Shown here one piece after another: positions 47,222 to 57,402 of a stretch of 64,000 nt of DNA. Below the pieces are notes generated by a model. The model ran no database searches. It saw nothing but the letters and a program-made list of their open reading frames with translations, and had not been told where the DNA came from. The DNA is from Ehrlichia chaffeensis str. Arkansas (lineage in GTDB: Bacteria; Pseudomonadota; Alphaproteobacteria; Rickettsiales; Anaplasmataceae). The stretch spans positions 310,001-374,000 of the forward strand of contig NC_007799.1 of assembly GCF_000013145.1 (NCBI RefSeq). The letters are read 5' to 3'. Position numbers and translations under genes: made by a program. Position 1 is the first letter of the stretch. Each line of letters opens with the position of its first letter.

Positions 47222-49795
47222 ATGGATCTCAATCAATTTACTGATATGTCAAAGAATTTAATAATGCAGGCGCAAACTACAGCAATTGCATCAGGGCATC
47301 AATCTTTGATACCAGAGCATTTACTTAAAGTAATGTTAGATACTAAAGATGAGCTTATTGAGCTGTTGCTGACTTCATGTGGATGTGATATTGATAAGAT
47401 ATACAGTGATATAAAACTCTCCTTAAGTAAATTACCTGTTGTAAGTGGAAGTGGTAGTGGTCATATACATTTATCAAAAGAAATGGCTCAGGTTTTAGAA
47501 GAAGCTATTAGTTTAGCAAAAAGGAATCAGGATACTTATGTAACTGTGGAGAGATTATTACAAGCTCTTGCAGTTGTTAAAGACACTAGTGTTTACAAGA
47601 TACTACTTGCACATGGAGTAACTCCTGTTAAGTTAGAATCACTAATACTTAATATGCGTAATGGATCTAAGGCTGATACTATTAATGCTGAACATAAATT
47701 TAATGCTCTGAAAAAATATGCTAAAGATATTACAGAATCTGCCATGGCTGGGAAACTTGATCCAGTTATTGGAAGAGATGAAGAGATTAGACGTACAATG
47801 CAAGTTTTATCACGCAGAACAAAGAATAATCCTGTATTAATTGGAGAACCTGGAGTTGGTAAGACAGCAATTATTGAAGGATTGGCACAGCGTATTGTGG
47901 TAGGTGATGTTCCTGTTGGACTAAGAAATGCAAAAATAATGGCACTGGATCTTGGAATGCTTGTTGCTGGAACAAAATATAGAGGGGAATTTGAGGAAAG
48001 ATTAAAATATGTAATTAATGAAATAGTGGCGTCAAATGGTGCGGTTATATTGTTTATTGATGAATTACACACATTAGTTGGAGCTGGTGCTACAGATGGT
48101 GCAATGGATGCATCGAACTTGTTAAAACCTGCTTTAGCAAGGGGTGAAATACATTGTATAGGAGCAACAACATTGGATGAATATAGGCAACACATAGAAA
48201 AAGATGCTGCATTGGCTAGAAGGTTTCAACCTGTGTTTGTTTCTGAATCTACTGTTAATGATACTATCTCTATTTTGCGTGGATTGAAAGAAAAATATGA
48301 AGTACACCATGGTATTAGGATTATGGATAGTGCGATTATTGCTGCTTCAACTTTGTCAAATCGTTATATTACAGATAGGTTTTTACCAGATAAAGCTATA
48401 GATCTAATTGATGAAGCAGCAAGTCGTGTAAGAATAGAGATTGATAGTAAACCTGAGGTAATTGACGAATTAGATAGAAAAATTATTCAATTGAAGATTG
48501 AGGCTGGAGTTTTAGAAAAAGAAAATACTGAATCTTCAAAACAGCGTTTAGCCCAATTAAGTGAAGAATTGAATAAATTAAGTATTCAAGCAACAGAATT
48601 AAATAGTAAGTGGCAGGCTGAGAAAATGAAGATATTAAAAATGCAAGAATGTGTGGAAAAGTTAGATAATGCAAGAAATGATTTAGAAAAAGCTCAAAGG
48701 TCTGGTAATTTGGCAAAAGCTGGCGAATTGATGTATGGAATTATCCCAGAACTTGAAAAAGAGTTAAAAAAATGTGAAAAACCTAGTAGTAACATGTTGA
48801 AAAGGGAAGTGACTGAAAGTGATATAGCAAGTATTGTATCACGGTGGACAGGTATTCCTATTGAAAACATGATGAGCAGTGAAAAAGAAAAATTGCTGCG
48901 TATGGAAGAAGAGATAGGGAAAACAGTCATTGGTCAAGAAAGTGCTATTAAAGCAGTAAGTGATGCTGTTAGAAGATCGCGTGCAGGAGTACAAGATGCC
49001 AATAAACCATTAGGATCTTTTTTATTCCTTGGACCTACTGGAGTAGGAAAAACAGAATTAGTAAAAACATTAGCTGAATTTTTATTTTGTGATAAATCTG
49101 CTTTATTGAGGTTTGATATGTCTGAGTTTATGGAAAAGCATGCTGTATCTCGGTTAATAGGTGCTCCTCCAGGATATGTAGGATATGATCAAGGTGGTAT
49201 GTTGACTGAATCTGTGAGGAGGAGACCTTATCAAGTTATACTTTTTGATGAAATAGAGAAAGCACATGGAGATATTTTTAATATTTTATTGCAAGTATTA
49301 GATGAGGGACGGTTAACTGATAACCATGGTAAATTGGTTGATTTTCGTAATACAATACTGGTTTTAACATCAAACTTAGGACAAGAAATACTGATTAATA
49401 ATAAGGAAGATGTTGATGGAGAGTCAGTAAAAAAATCTATAACTAGTGTGTTACAACATCATTTTCGGCCAGAATTTTTAAACAGATTAGATGAAATTAT
49501 TGTATTTCATAGATTAACTAAGGAACATATAGAGAAAATTATAGATGTACAATTTTCTCTGTTACAGAAAATTGTTGCTCAAAAAGAGTTAGAGATTAGT
49601 TTATCTTCGGAGGCAAAATCTTGGTTGATGAATAATGGCTATGATTCGTTATATGGGGCAAGACCTTTGAAAAGATTAATACAACAAAAAATACAAAATA
49701 GTTTAGCAAAGTTAATACTTGCAAATCAAGTTAGTAAGGGAGATAAGCTAGAAGTAGTTTTGTTGAATGACGATTTAATTATTAATAAGTTATAG
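47222..49795 (+). CDS. clpB: ATP-dependent disaggregase ClpB
   Basis: Hexameric AAA+ chaperone that rescues aggregated protein together with DnaK. The N-domain begins MDLNQFTDMSKN. The first ATPase ring has GEPGVGKTAIIEG and ILFIDELHTLVGAGATDGAMD, and the M-domain coiled coil spans about residues 400-530. The second ring has GPTGVGKTELVKTLAE and VILFDEIEKAH. The length is about 857 aa. ATG at 47222 is preferred over an in-frame GTG at 47210 because taggtgagg lies directly before it. Confidence 0.97.
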   Translation: MDLNQFTDMSKNLIMQAQTTAIASGHQSLIPEHLLKVMLDTKDELIELLLTSCGCDIDKIYSDIKLSLSKLPVVSGSGSGHIHLSKEMAQVLEEAISLAKRNQDTYVTVERLLQALAVVKDTSVYKILLAHGVTPVKLESLILNMRNGSKADTINAEHKFNALKKYAKDITESAMAGKLDPVIGRDEEIRRTMQVLSRRTKNNPVLIGEPGVGKTAIIEGLAQRIVVGDVPVGLRNAKIMALDLGMLVAGTKYRGEFEERLKYVINEIVASNGAVILFIDELHTLVGAGATDGAMDASNLLKPALARGEIHCIGATTLDEYRQHIEKDAALARRFQPVFVSESTVNDTISILRGLKEKYEVHHGIRIMDSAIIAASTLSNRYITDRFLPDKAIDLIDEAASRVRIEIDSKPEVIDELDRKIIQLKIEAGVLEKENTESSKQRLAQLSEELNKLSIQATELNSKWQAEKMKILKMQECVEKLDNARNDLEKAQRSGNLAKAGELMYGIIPELEKELKKCEKPSSNMLKREVTESDIASIVSRWTGIPIENMMSSEKEKLLRMEEEIGKTVIGQESAIKAVSDAVRRSRAGVQDANKPLGSFLFLGPTGVGKTELVKTLAEFLFCDKSALLRFDMSEFMEKHAVSRLIGAPPGYVGYDQGGMLTESVRRRPYQVILFDEIEKAHGDIFNILLQVLDEGRLTDNHGKLVDFRNTILVLTSNLGQEILINNKEDVDGESVKKSITSVLQHHFRPEFLNRLDEIIVFHRLTKEHIEKIIDVQFSLLQKIVAQKELEISLSSEAKSWLMNNGYDSLYGARPLKRLIQQKIQNSLAKLILANQVSKGDKLEVVLLNDDLIINKL

Positions 49796-49930
49796 ATTAA
49801 TAATAATATTATCATATGGAATTTGCTGAAAGTATATTGAGTTTCATTTGTACAATAGTGAAATGCTTATTGACCTTTGTAGTAGTGCATAATAGTTATT
49901 ATTAAGACATACGGATAACAACTTTTGTGA

Positions 49931-50605
49931 TTATTTATAAGACTTATACGGATTTTTATCCTCAATTGTAATGTTAAAGTAATAAGTTTTTATCCCAAGT
50001 GTATTTTTGGTGTATCGTGCTACTAGTAAGTCTTGTAAATTGAAGTCTATGTTTTGAAATTGATTATCAATTGAATTGTCATATTCTGGGAAAAACATTG
50101 TTGTATTAAATTCAGAAAATTCTGAATGTTGTAACAAAAAATGTATACGAGGAACTTTGTTTTTCTTGTTAATACCAGGGATAATGGTTATAAAACTATA
50201 ATTTCCTAAATTGTCAGTTACTGATTTTCCTGAACCAATGAACTGATAATCATACATATCTAATTCTTCTAGAATAAGTTCTGATTTGTGTTTATCGTCT
50301 TGGCTGTCTTGATATATTCCATGTGCATTGGTGTGCCAGATAAAGACGTTAGCATTTGCTATAGGTATACAATTTGTGTTAGTGACTTTGCCGACAATAT
50401 ATATCAGTTCTCCATCAGCTGCTAATGGGCTGCTCATCTTGCGTCGTAAATTGTTTGATAAAGAAAACTTACTTGGTTTATTGTTAAGGTCAAAGATTTC
50501 AGGAGTTTTTTGGCAGTGAACGAGAATTGGATCAATTGCCAATGCATCGTATGTACATGTTATACTTATGAGTAAGCATAACAATGATTTTGCTAAGTAG
50601 TTCAT
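49931..50605 (-). CDS. Exported intradiol-dioxygenase-like protein with an incomplete iron site
   Basis: A 224-aa protein with a signal peptide (MNYLAKSLLCLLISITCTYDALA). The rest follows the beta-sandwich of intradiol ring-cleavage dioxygenases: YIVGKVTNTNCIPIANANVFIWHTNAHGIY, then GSGKSVTDNLGNYSFITIIPG, then VPRIHFLLQH. Of the four iron ligands (Tyr, Tyr, His, His in protocatechuate 3,4-dioxygenase), the first Tyr (NAHGIY) and the last His (RIH) are kept. The second Tyr (PGPYPW) and first His (HIH) are replaced by Ile and Arg. Catalysis by the known mechanism is therefore doubtful. Export is also unusual for this family. Confidence 0.78.
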   Translation of the reverse strand: MNYLAKSLLCLLISITCTYDALAIDPILVHCQKTPEIFDLNNKPSKFSLSNNLRRKMSSPLAADGELIYIVGKVTNTNCIPIANANVFIWHTNAHGIYQDSQDDKHKSELILEELDMYDYQFIGSGKSVTDNLGNYSFITIIPGINKKNKVPRIHFLLQHSEFSEFNTTMFFPEYDNSIDNQFQNIDFNLQDLLVARYTKNTLGIKTYYFNITIEDKNPYKSYK

Positions 50606-51010
50606 CTTATTACCATAATTTAAATCTTTAAGTCATAAACAAGATAACTTTTTATTATGATTTAACTTAATCTTACGTAGAGATCATATTACCCATAATA
50701 GTTTCTTGTTATAGCATATTATAAATACTAAATATTGTAATTCCTAAAAAAACTTTTTTGTGTGACTATTTGTAAACTAGATTGTAGTCTATTTAAAGAT
50801 ATATTTATAATTTTTTTGAATTTGTATAGGTCATATTTCTATTCTGTATGAGTCATATTGTAAAAATATATGGTTTTCATGATAAATACAATATTTAATT
50901 CTATAAAATTTTATTAAATAATTAATTATTATTCACTTAATTTTACTTGAAAAGTTTCTAAAAAGAGTTAAAGTAAAAATTACATGTAAATGCCAATTTA
51001 GGATAACCAT
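50606..51010. other. Intergenic region upstream of pepA
   Basis: 405 bp between two divergent genes. It is AT-rich, with no gene or repeat seen. An agga ribosome binding site lies just before pepA. Confidence 0.45.
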
Positions 51011-52513
51011 ATGATAGATATATCGTTTTCAAGTTTAATGCCAGGGGTATCTTTGTTTTTAAAGACAACAGCAATAGTTGTGGGTATCTTTGAAGGTAGT
51101 AATCACTTGGAAGACTATAGTGCCTTAGCTGAGCGTAGTGAGCAAATTATGAAGGTGGTAGAAGGTTACAAGTCTTTTGATGGTAAGTTTGCAGAAGTAT
51201 TGCCAATTACTGGATTAGATGCAGGGTATCCTATAGTAATAGTAGTAGGGTTGGGTAAACCTGAAGAGTTTGATGAAAACAAATCTTTAAGGATTGGTGG
51301 TGTTATATATTCTGAACTTAATAGGATGAAAATATCAGAGGCCTCAATTATAAGTAGTAATGATAGTGATATTATGGCTAATGTTGCCTATGGGGCATTT
51401 TTACGCAGTTTTAAGTTTGATAAATATTTTGTTCAGAAAAAAGATGAAAATGCAACTTATGTGCGTAAGTTAGAGTTCTTTTCAAAAACTAATCCTCAAA
51501 AAACAGCTGTTTTGTTTGATAATTTAAAAGCCGAAGGTGAGTCAGTATTTTTAGCTCGTTCTTTTGTTTCAGAACCTCCTAATATTCTTTATCCAGAAAT
51601 TTATGCTCAGATGATATATGAGGAATTAAGTAAAGTAGATGTTAAAGTTGAAATATTTGATGAAGATTATATGAAAGCAAATCAGATGATGGCACTTCTA
51701 GGTGTAGGACAAGGTAGTGCTAAGAAATCTAGGCTTGTGGTTATGAGGTGGAATGGAGGAAAAGAAACAGACAGTCCGATAGCATTTGTTGGAAAAGGAG
51801 TGACGTTTGATACTGGTGGAATATCTTTAAAACCTTCTAGGGGTATGTGGGATATGAAATATGATATGGCTGGTTCTGCGTCTGTTGTAGGTATTATGCG
51901 GACTCTTGCAGCAAGAAAAGCAAAAGTTAATGCTGTAGGTGTAGTAGGGTTAGTTGAAAATGCTGTAGGAGGAAATGCGCAAAGACCAAGTGATGTTGTA
52001 ACTTCAATGTCTGGGCAAACTATTGAAGTATTGAATACTGATGCAGAAGGTAGACTAGTTTTGGCTGATGCTTTATGGTATACTCAGAAAATGTTTTCTC
52101 CAAAATTAATGATAGATTTAGCAACATTAACTGGTGCAGTGGTTGTAGCACTAGGAAATAATCAATATGGTGGGATTTTTTCAAACGATGATGCAATTGC
52201 CAATCAATTAATTGTTGCTGGTAATGAGTCCGGTGAGAAATTGTGGAGATTACCTTTAGATGATGCATATGATAAACTTATAGATTCTTCGATTGCTGAT
52301 GTGCAAAATATTTCAACAAAAGGGTATGGTGCAGATAGCATTACTGCTGCACAATTTTTACAGAGATTTGTAAATAAGACTCCTTGGGTGCATCTGGATA
52401 TTGCTGGAATGGCGTGGGATAATGAAGGTAATGAAATATGCCCTAAAGGTGCAACTGGGTTTGGTGTAAGGTTACTGAATAGGTTGATTTTAAAATACTA
52501 TGAGGCTAATTAA
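51011..52513 (+). CDS. pepA: Leucyl aminopeptidase (M17)
   Basis: Two-metal cytosolic aminopeptidase of the M17 family. VGKGVTFDTGGISLKPSRGMWDMKYDMAGSA carries the active-site Lys, Asp and metal ligands, and the signature NTDAEGRLVLADAL is complete. The N-terminal hexamerisation domain (about 1-165) is present. The length of 500 aa is normal. It recycles peptides to amino acids, the main carbon and energy source of these bacteria. In other bacteria PepA also helps Xer recombination at plasmid sites. Confidence 0.96.
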   Translation: MIDISFSSLMPGVSLFLKTTAIVVGIFEGSNHLEDYSALAERSEQIMKVVEGYKSFDGKFAEVLPITGLDAGYPIVIVVGLGKPEEFDENKSLRIGGVIYSELNRMKISEASIISSNDSDIMANVAYGAFLRSFKFDKYFVQKKDENATYVRKLEFFSKTNPQKTAVLFDNLKAEGESVFLARSFVSEPPNILYPEIYAQMIYEELSKVDVKVEIFDEDYMKANQMMALLGVGQGSAKKSRLVVMRWNGGKETDSPIAFVGKGVTFDTGGISLKPSRGMWDMKYDMAGSASVVGIMRTLAARKAKVNAVGVVGLVENAVGGNAQRPSDVVTSMSGQTIEVLNTDAEGRLVLADALWYTQKMFSPKLMIDLATLTGAVVVALGNNQYGGIFSNDDAIANQLIVAGNESGEKLWRLPLDDAYDKLIDSSIADVQNISTKGYGADSITAAQFLQRFVNKTPWVHLDIAGMAWDNEGNEICPKGATGFGVRLLNRLILKYYEAN

Positions 52514-52655
52514 ACTATTGTAATAGTGTTTTGTTAACAAATTTATATAGTTATGATTTTATAAAGATTCTGGAGTACTAGTCAATTTGGGATATAATAT
52601 GATTTATTTTACGATGCTCTTTGTACATGGTTAATATTATGGGTAACTTAGTTAT

Positions 52656-53282
52656 ATGACGCCGCTTAAGTTAGGTATTTTAATTTCAGGAAGGGGTTCT
52701 AATATGCAAGCATTAATTAATGCTTGTGCACAGGATGATTTCCCTGCAGAAGTATCCTGTGTGATTTCTAATAACCCTAAAGCAAATGGTTTATTGATTG
52801 CACAAAAACAAAATATTAAGACTTTTGTAGTACAAGGTCGTCCATTGGATTTTGATTCTATTGATAGTATACTTAGACAACATCAAGTAGATTTAATATG
52901 CCTTGCAGGGTTTATGAGTATTGTACCTGAGGGCTTTATTAATAAGTGGTTTCATAAAATTATTAATATACATCCTTCTCTTTTACCGTCTTTTAAAGGA
53001 TTGAATGCACAGTCTCAAGCATTGAAAGCTGGAGTTAAAATTGCAGGATGTACTGTGCATTATGTATATCCAGAAGTTGATGGTGGTCCCATTATCGTAC
53101 AAGCAGCAGTTCCTGTTTTTTCATCGGATAATCTTACAGATCTTTCCGAGAGGATATTAAAAATGGAACATATTTGTTATCCTAAAGCTGTAAAGTTGAT
53201 TGCATTGAATCAGCTTCAACTTAATGAAAATTTAGCCACATCAGCGGAATTGTTGCATATGTTTTATGATGAAACTATTTAA
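52656..53282 (+). CDS. purN: Phosphoribosylglycinamide formyltransferase
   Basis: Third step of purine synthesis, transferring formyl from 10-formyl-THF, the product of FolD. LISGRGSNMQAL at the N-terminus binds the phosphate. The catalytic signature IINIHPSLLPSFKGLNAQSQALKAGVKIAGCTVHYVYPEVDGGPII has the Asn, His and Asp of the active site. The length of 208 aa is normal. It is 140 bp after pepA, on the same strand. Confidence 0.96.
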   Translation: MTPLKLGILISGRGSNMQALINACAQDDFPAEVSCVISNNPKANGLLIAQKQNIKTFVVQGRPLDFDSIDSILRQHQVDLICLAGFMSIVPEGFINKWFHKIINIHPSLLPSFKGLNAQSQALKAGVKIAGCTVHYVYPEVDGGPIIVQAAVPVFSSDNLTDLSERILKMEHICYPKAVKLIALNQLQLNENLATSAELLHMFYDETI

Positions 53283-53549
53283 TTCTTTTATATGTTACGT
53301 AAAATCTGAGTAAAAAATTTGTTTTTATGTATTCTAGTAAGCTTGTAAATTATATATACGTGTGGTAATACTTTTAAGTTATCTGAAATTTAGTAAGAAT
53401 TTTTATTTTTGTTAGTTCTGAATTTTAATAGAAAATTTTTAATTGATTTAGCTTACTACATCTGCATTTTTGTCGAAGTTATATAATAGTTTTGGTCTAT
53501 TATTGAGTGTATAGTGTTATGATGATTTTTTTGATGTGTGATTAAGTCT

Positions 53550-54194
53550 ATGTCATATGATTTAATAGAGTGGAAAATAGAGTCTCTACAAATAGATTAT
53601 CAAGAGGCAATATGCTTTATGCAACAAAGGATAGAGGATATTTATAATGGAGTGCAAAAGGAATTAGTTTGGTTGCTTGAACATCCTCCGTTGTATACTG
53701 CTGGTACTGGAGCTAAAGTTGAAGATTTACTAGTTGATAATTTATTTCCTGTATATGCTACAAATAGAGGTGGTAAATATACTTATCATGGCCCTGGGCA
53801 AAGGATTGCTTATGTTATGTTGAATCTGAAAACCAGAAACAAGTGTAATATTAGATTATATGTTGAGACTTTAGGCAATTGGATTGTTGAAACTTTAAGT
53901 CATTTTTCAGTCAAGTCGTATTTTAATCCTGACTTGATAGGTGTATGGGTAACTCATGGTGGTACTGAAAAAAAAATTGCTGCATTTGGAATTAGGATAA
54001 GGAAGTGGGTAACTTATCATGGAGTATCTATAAATATTGATACAAATCTTTCTCATTATTCAGGCATAGTACCATGTGGTATTAAAGATTATGGTATTAC
54101 TTCTCTTAGGAAGTTGGGAATTAATATCTCTTATGAAGAATTTGATATTGTACTACAAGAAAAGTTTAATGAAATTTTTTCTAATTTTAATTGA
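53550..54194 (+). CDS. lipB: Octanoyltransferase LipB
   Basis: Transfers octanoate from acyl carrier protein to lipoyl domains of 2-oxoacid dehydrogenases; LipA then adds sulfur. RGGKYTYHGPGQRIAYVMLNL is the conserved substrate block, and the catalytic Lys and Cys lie in KKIAAFGIRIRKWVTYHG and GIVPCGI. The length is about 214 aa. ATG at 53550 gives the usual N-terminus; an in-frame GTG at 53538 would add four residues. Confidence 0.95.
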   Translation: MSYDLIEWKIESLQIDYQEAICFMQQRIEDIYNGVQKELVWLLEHPPLYTAGTGAKVEDLLVDNLFPVYATNRGGKYTYHGPGQRIAYVMLNLKTRNKCNIRLYVETLGNWIVETLSHFSVKSYFNPDLIGVWVTHGGTEKKIAAFGIRIRKWVTYHGVSINIDTNLSHYSGIVPCGIKDYGITSLRKLGINISYEEFDIVLQEKFNEIFSNFN

Positions 54195-54709
54195 AAGAAC
54201 ACTGTAATATGTTGAAATTAAGTGGCATATACTCTTCTATCTTGTAATAGCAGCATTTTTAATGCAATCAATGTAAATTTGGAGTTGGTAAATGCTGAAA
54301 AATATTTTCATATTGGTGTAGTTACGTTGGGTGTGATGGGCCTTTTGTATTGAAAGTATTATATAAAAATTTATAACTCTGTATAAGTTGATGATCATGT
54401 TTAATATGGGGAATGATTGAATAAGTGGTGATAGTGTTTATTAATGAGTATTTATGTTGTGAATTTGCTTGGTGAGAGTTTTTATTAGTACTATATGGAA
54501 TTCTGTGAAAATTTGTTACTTTATGTAAGCTAGTATAATTTTTTTAACGTAAAAAGTAATGAAAAGGGTAGTACTAATTTTTACTTATAAATGCTTTAAT
54601 ATTACAAATTAACTTGAAAATCCTTATGATTTATGAAAACTTATCACTTGTGTAAGTTGATAATCATATTAGTTTAATAAGAATAATAAATACCTGAGTA
54701 AGAAGTATT
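54195..54709. other. Intergenic region between lipB and pyrC
   Basis: 515 bp between two convergent genes. Two short similar stretches (gtataagttgatgatcat near 54378, gtgtaagttgataatcat near 54651) suggest an old duplication of low significance. I see nothing else. Confidence 0.4.
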
Positions 54710-56053
54710 TTAGATTATGATTTCTGCTTTGTAAGTAGTTTTGCCAGATACTATAGTCCTTAAAACTTTACCTTTTACTTTACGGTTGTGAAAGGGGGAA
54801 TTTTTTGATTTACTTGCAAATTTTGATATGTCAACTACCCATTCATGATCTAAATCCAATATGATGAGATCTGCAACATAGTCTTTTTTTATACGCCCTC
54901 TTGGTACCTTTATAATATCAGCTGGCTTGTATGTTAATGTTGCTAGTAGATCTATTAAAGGCATGGTACCATTATGATATAATTCTAAAGAAATTGGAAG
55001 CATTGTTTCTAATCCAACTATTCCAAAAGCAGCTGTATCTAATGGTAATTCCTTAGCATTGATATCATGAGGAGCATGATCTGTTGCTATACAATCTATT
55101 ATGCCACTTTTTAATCCTTCTATCATACTAAGGCGATCATTTTCAGTTCGCAAAGGAGGATTCATTTTTGCAAGACTACCATGTGTCATTATGTCTCTTT
55201 CAGTTAAAGTGAAATGATGAGGAGTTACTTCACAAGTAACTTTTAGTCCTTGACTTTTTGCTTGTTTTATTATGTGTAAAGACTCTTGGGATGAGACATG
55301 TAAAATGTGATAATGTACATTTTTGATATTTTTCATTAAAGCAATATCACGATTTACTATTATAGATTCTGAAATATCAGGTATACCTTTTAATCCTAAT
55401 TCATATGATATTATTCCTTCATTGATACATCCGTTATTAGATATGTTTAGGTCTTCTGCGTGTTGTGCTATAACGGTATCCAACATACTTGAGTAACTTA
55501 GTGCTTGTCTCATTGTTAAAGCGTTCATTACTGGCATGCCATCATCAGTAAAACCAACTGCTCCTACTTCTTTTAACAGTGCCATATCGGATAATGAATT
55601 ATCTGATTTTGTTATAGAAGCATAAAACTCTATGTTGACATAAGCACTTTCTAGAGCTCTCATTTTAATGTATTTTGCAGTGATTACACTACTGATAGTA
55701 GGGATAGTATTGGGTTGGCAAACTACAGTTGTTATACCTCCAGCTGCAGCAGATTTGCTTCCTGTATTGATGGTTTCTTTATGCTCTTGGCCTGGTTCTC
55801 GGAAATGCACATGAATATCAATTAAACCTGGTAACAGTATGTTATTATTGCAATCTATGACCTCATCTATAGTACTTGGTATACCATTAGCAAATAGATC
55901 AGGTCCAAAATCAATAATCTTATCTCCTTTGGTAAGTAGCGAACCTCTGATATCTAACTTAGATTCTGGGTCAATGATTCTTGCATTAATATATGCAACG
56001 GTTAAATCTGCATGTTGCCCATTGCCTAACAATTCCCAAGATTGTTTATACAT
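54710..56053 (-). CDS. pyrC: Dihydroorotase, class I
   Basis: Zinc amidohydrolase closing dihydroorotate, third step of pyrimidine synthesis. DIHVHFREPGQEHKETI has the metal-binding HxH and the family signature. GGITTVVCQPNT, the His ligands in the TCEVTPHHF and HYHILHVSS strands, and CIATDHAPHD with the catalytic Asp all follow. The length of 447 aa is normal for the class I form. The first step of the pathway is served by carB at the window end. Confidence 0.95.
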   Translation of the reverse strand: MYKQSWELLGNGQHADLTVAYINARIIDPESKLDIRGSLLTKGDKIIDFGPDLFANGIPSTIDEVIDCNNNILLPGLIDIHVHFREPGQEHKETINTGSKSAAAGGITTVVCQPNTIPTISSVITAKYIKMRALESAYVNIEFYASITKSDNSLSDMALLKEVGAVGFTDDGMPVMNALTMRQALSYSSMLDTVIAQHAEDLNISNNGCINEGIISYELGLKGIPDISESIIVNRDIALMKNIKNVHYHILHVSSQESLHIIKQAKSQGLKVTCEVTPHHFTLTERDIMTHGSLAKMNPPLRTENDRLSMIEGLKSGIIDCIATDHAPHDINAKELPLDTAAFGIVGLETMLPISLELYHNGTMPLIDLLATLTYKPADIIKVPRGRIKKDYVADLIILDLDHEWVVDISKFASKSKNSPFHNRKVKGKVLRTIVSGKTTYKAEIII

Positions 56054-56302
56054 TTTTCAAATGCCTAAGAAAGTATGAATAAATGAGTAACTGATATAAA
56101 TACATCTATTATAACACTATCTGTAAATTGTTTTATAGTCAATATTTATGTATAACATGTATAGTATTAAAAATCATATATACATTCTTTTATGTTATTT
56201 TATAGTTATAATGCAATGTTGATATTTTTTTAAAGCTTTGAGTTTTAATAAATCCTTTTTGTATTTACTAGTTGTAATTTGAAATTTTTTTGAATTGCTA
56301 GA

Positions 56303-56953
56303 TTATGATTTAGTATTATTTATCTTAGCTAAAAAATTTATAATTTCTTCTGTAATTAATTGACCTATTTCTTTTTTAGACATTATAGGGAATTCTTTAT
56401 AATGATCTTTAGTAATGATAGTAATTTTATTATAGTCATTTCCCATAACGTGTTCATTGTTAATGGTTGTTGTATTGCTGATAATCCAATCGCATTGTTT
56501 TCTTTTAAGTTTAATTTTTGCATTTTCTATGACATTTTCTGACTCTAATGAGAATCCAATGACTAGTTTTGGCCTCTTTTCATGAGTACTTATACAATGA
56601 ATAATATCTGGGTTGTTAGTAACTTTAATATTTGTAATTTCATGTTTTTTTATTTTTCTGACAGAATATGTAGGGCACCAATCAGTAACTGCTGCAGTGA
56701 AAATTGCAATATCTACTGGCAGTAACTCTATGCAGGTTTGTAGCATTTCATTGCAGTTTTTTACATGTAATATATTTTGTATATTATGATTATGAATTGT
56801 AACTGGCCCAGATACTAGGTTTACTTTCCAACCAATTTTATTCATATATTCTGCTATTGCGTACCCTTGTTTTCCAGATGCATTATTAGAGATATATCTG
56901 ATAGGATCGATTGCTTCTTGTGTTGGTCCAGCTGTTATTAATACATTAACCAT
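56303..56953 (-). CDS. coaB: Phosphopantothenate-cysteine ligase (stand-alone CoaB)
   Basis: Joins cysteine to 4'-phosphopantothenate on the way to coenzyme A. LITAGPTQEAIDPIRYISNNASGKQGYAIAEY is the CoaB nucleotide and dimer motif, and FTAAVTDWCP and KVTNNPDIIH follow. In most bacteria CoaB is fused behind the CoaC decarboxylase in one protein of about 400 aa. Here only the CoaB half is present (216 aa) with its own ATG, so CoaC must be a separate gene elsewhere. Confidence 0.9.
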   Translation of the reverse strand: MVNVLITAGPTQEAIDPIRYISNNASGKQGYAIAEYMNKIGWKVNLVSGPVTIHNHNIQNILHVKNCNEMLQTCIELLPVDIAIFTAAVTDWCPTYSVRKIKKHEITNIKVTNNPDIIHCISTHEKRPKLVIGFSLESENVIENAKIKLKRKQCDWIISNTTTINNEHVMGNDYNKITIITKDHYKEFPIMSKKEIGQLITEEIINFLAKINNTKS

Positions 56954-57402
56954 AAAGTATTGAAATATTTAAATTTTTATTCTAGTACAAAATTACAGTA
57001 ATTCACAATAATTTCTTCAACAACTATGTATGCATATTTACTAGATTAACTGTTACAAACAACCTGATTGTACAGTTAATCCTAGAAGAATATGGAATTG
57101 CTGTTGCGGTAGTATAATTGTTGTGTACTGGGATATTCATTATATGCAATTGTAAAGTTCAAATATTTTTAAGTGATTGTACATGTTCTATTTTTGAGTG
57201 TGCTGTTATATGTTTGGTTGGACAATTCGATTTGTACTGCCTTGGTTATTATTGATGTTATGAAATGTTAGATAGAATTGATATGTAAAAGTCTTGTGAT
57301 GCTTATATAGTGTAGCACTAATATAGTTGTGTTAGTTATGGTGGACATAAATACAAAACTTTATTAATATAATTTATCACATGTAGGTGGAAAATTTAGA
57401 AT
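56954..57402. other. Intergenic region between coaB and fumC
   Basis: 449 bp between divergent genes. I see no gene or repeat. A taggtgg ribosome binding site lies at its right end for fumC. Confidence 0.45.
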
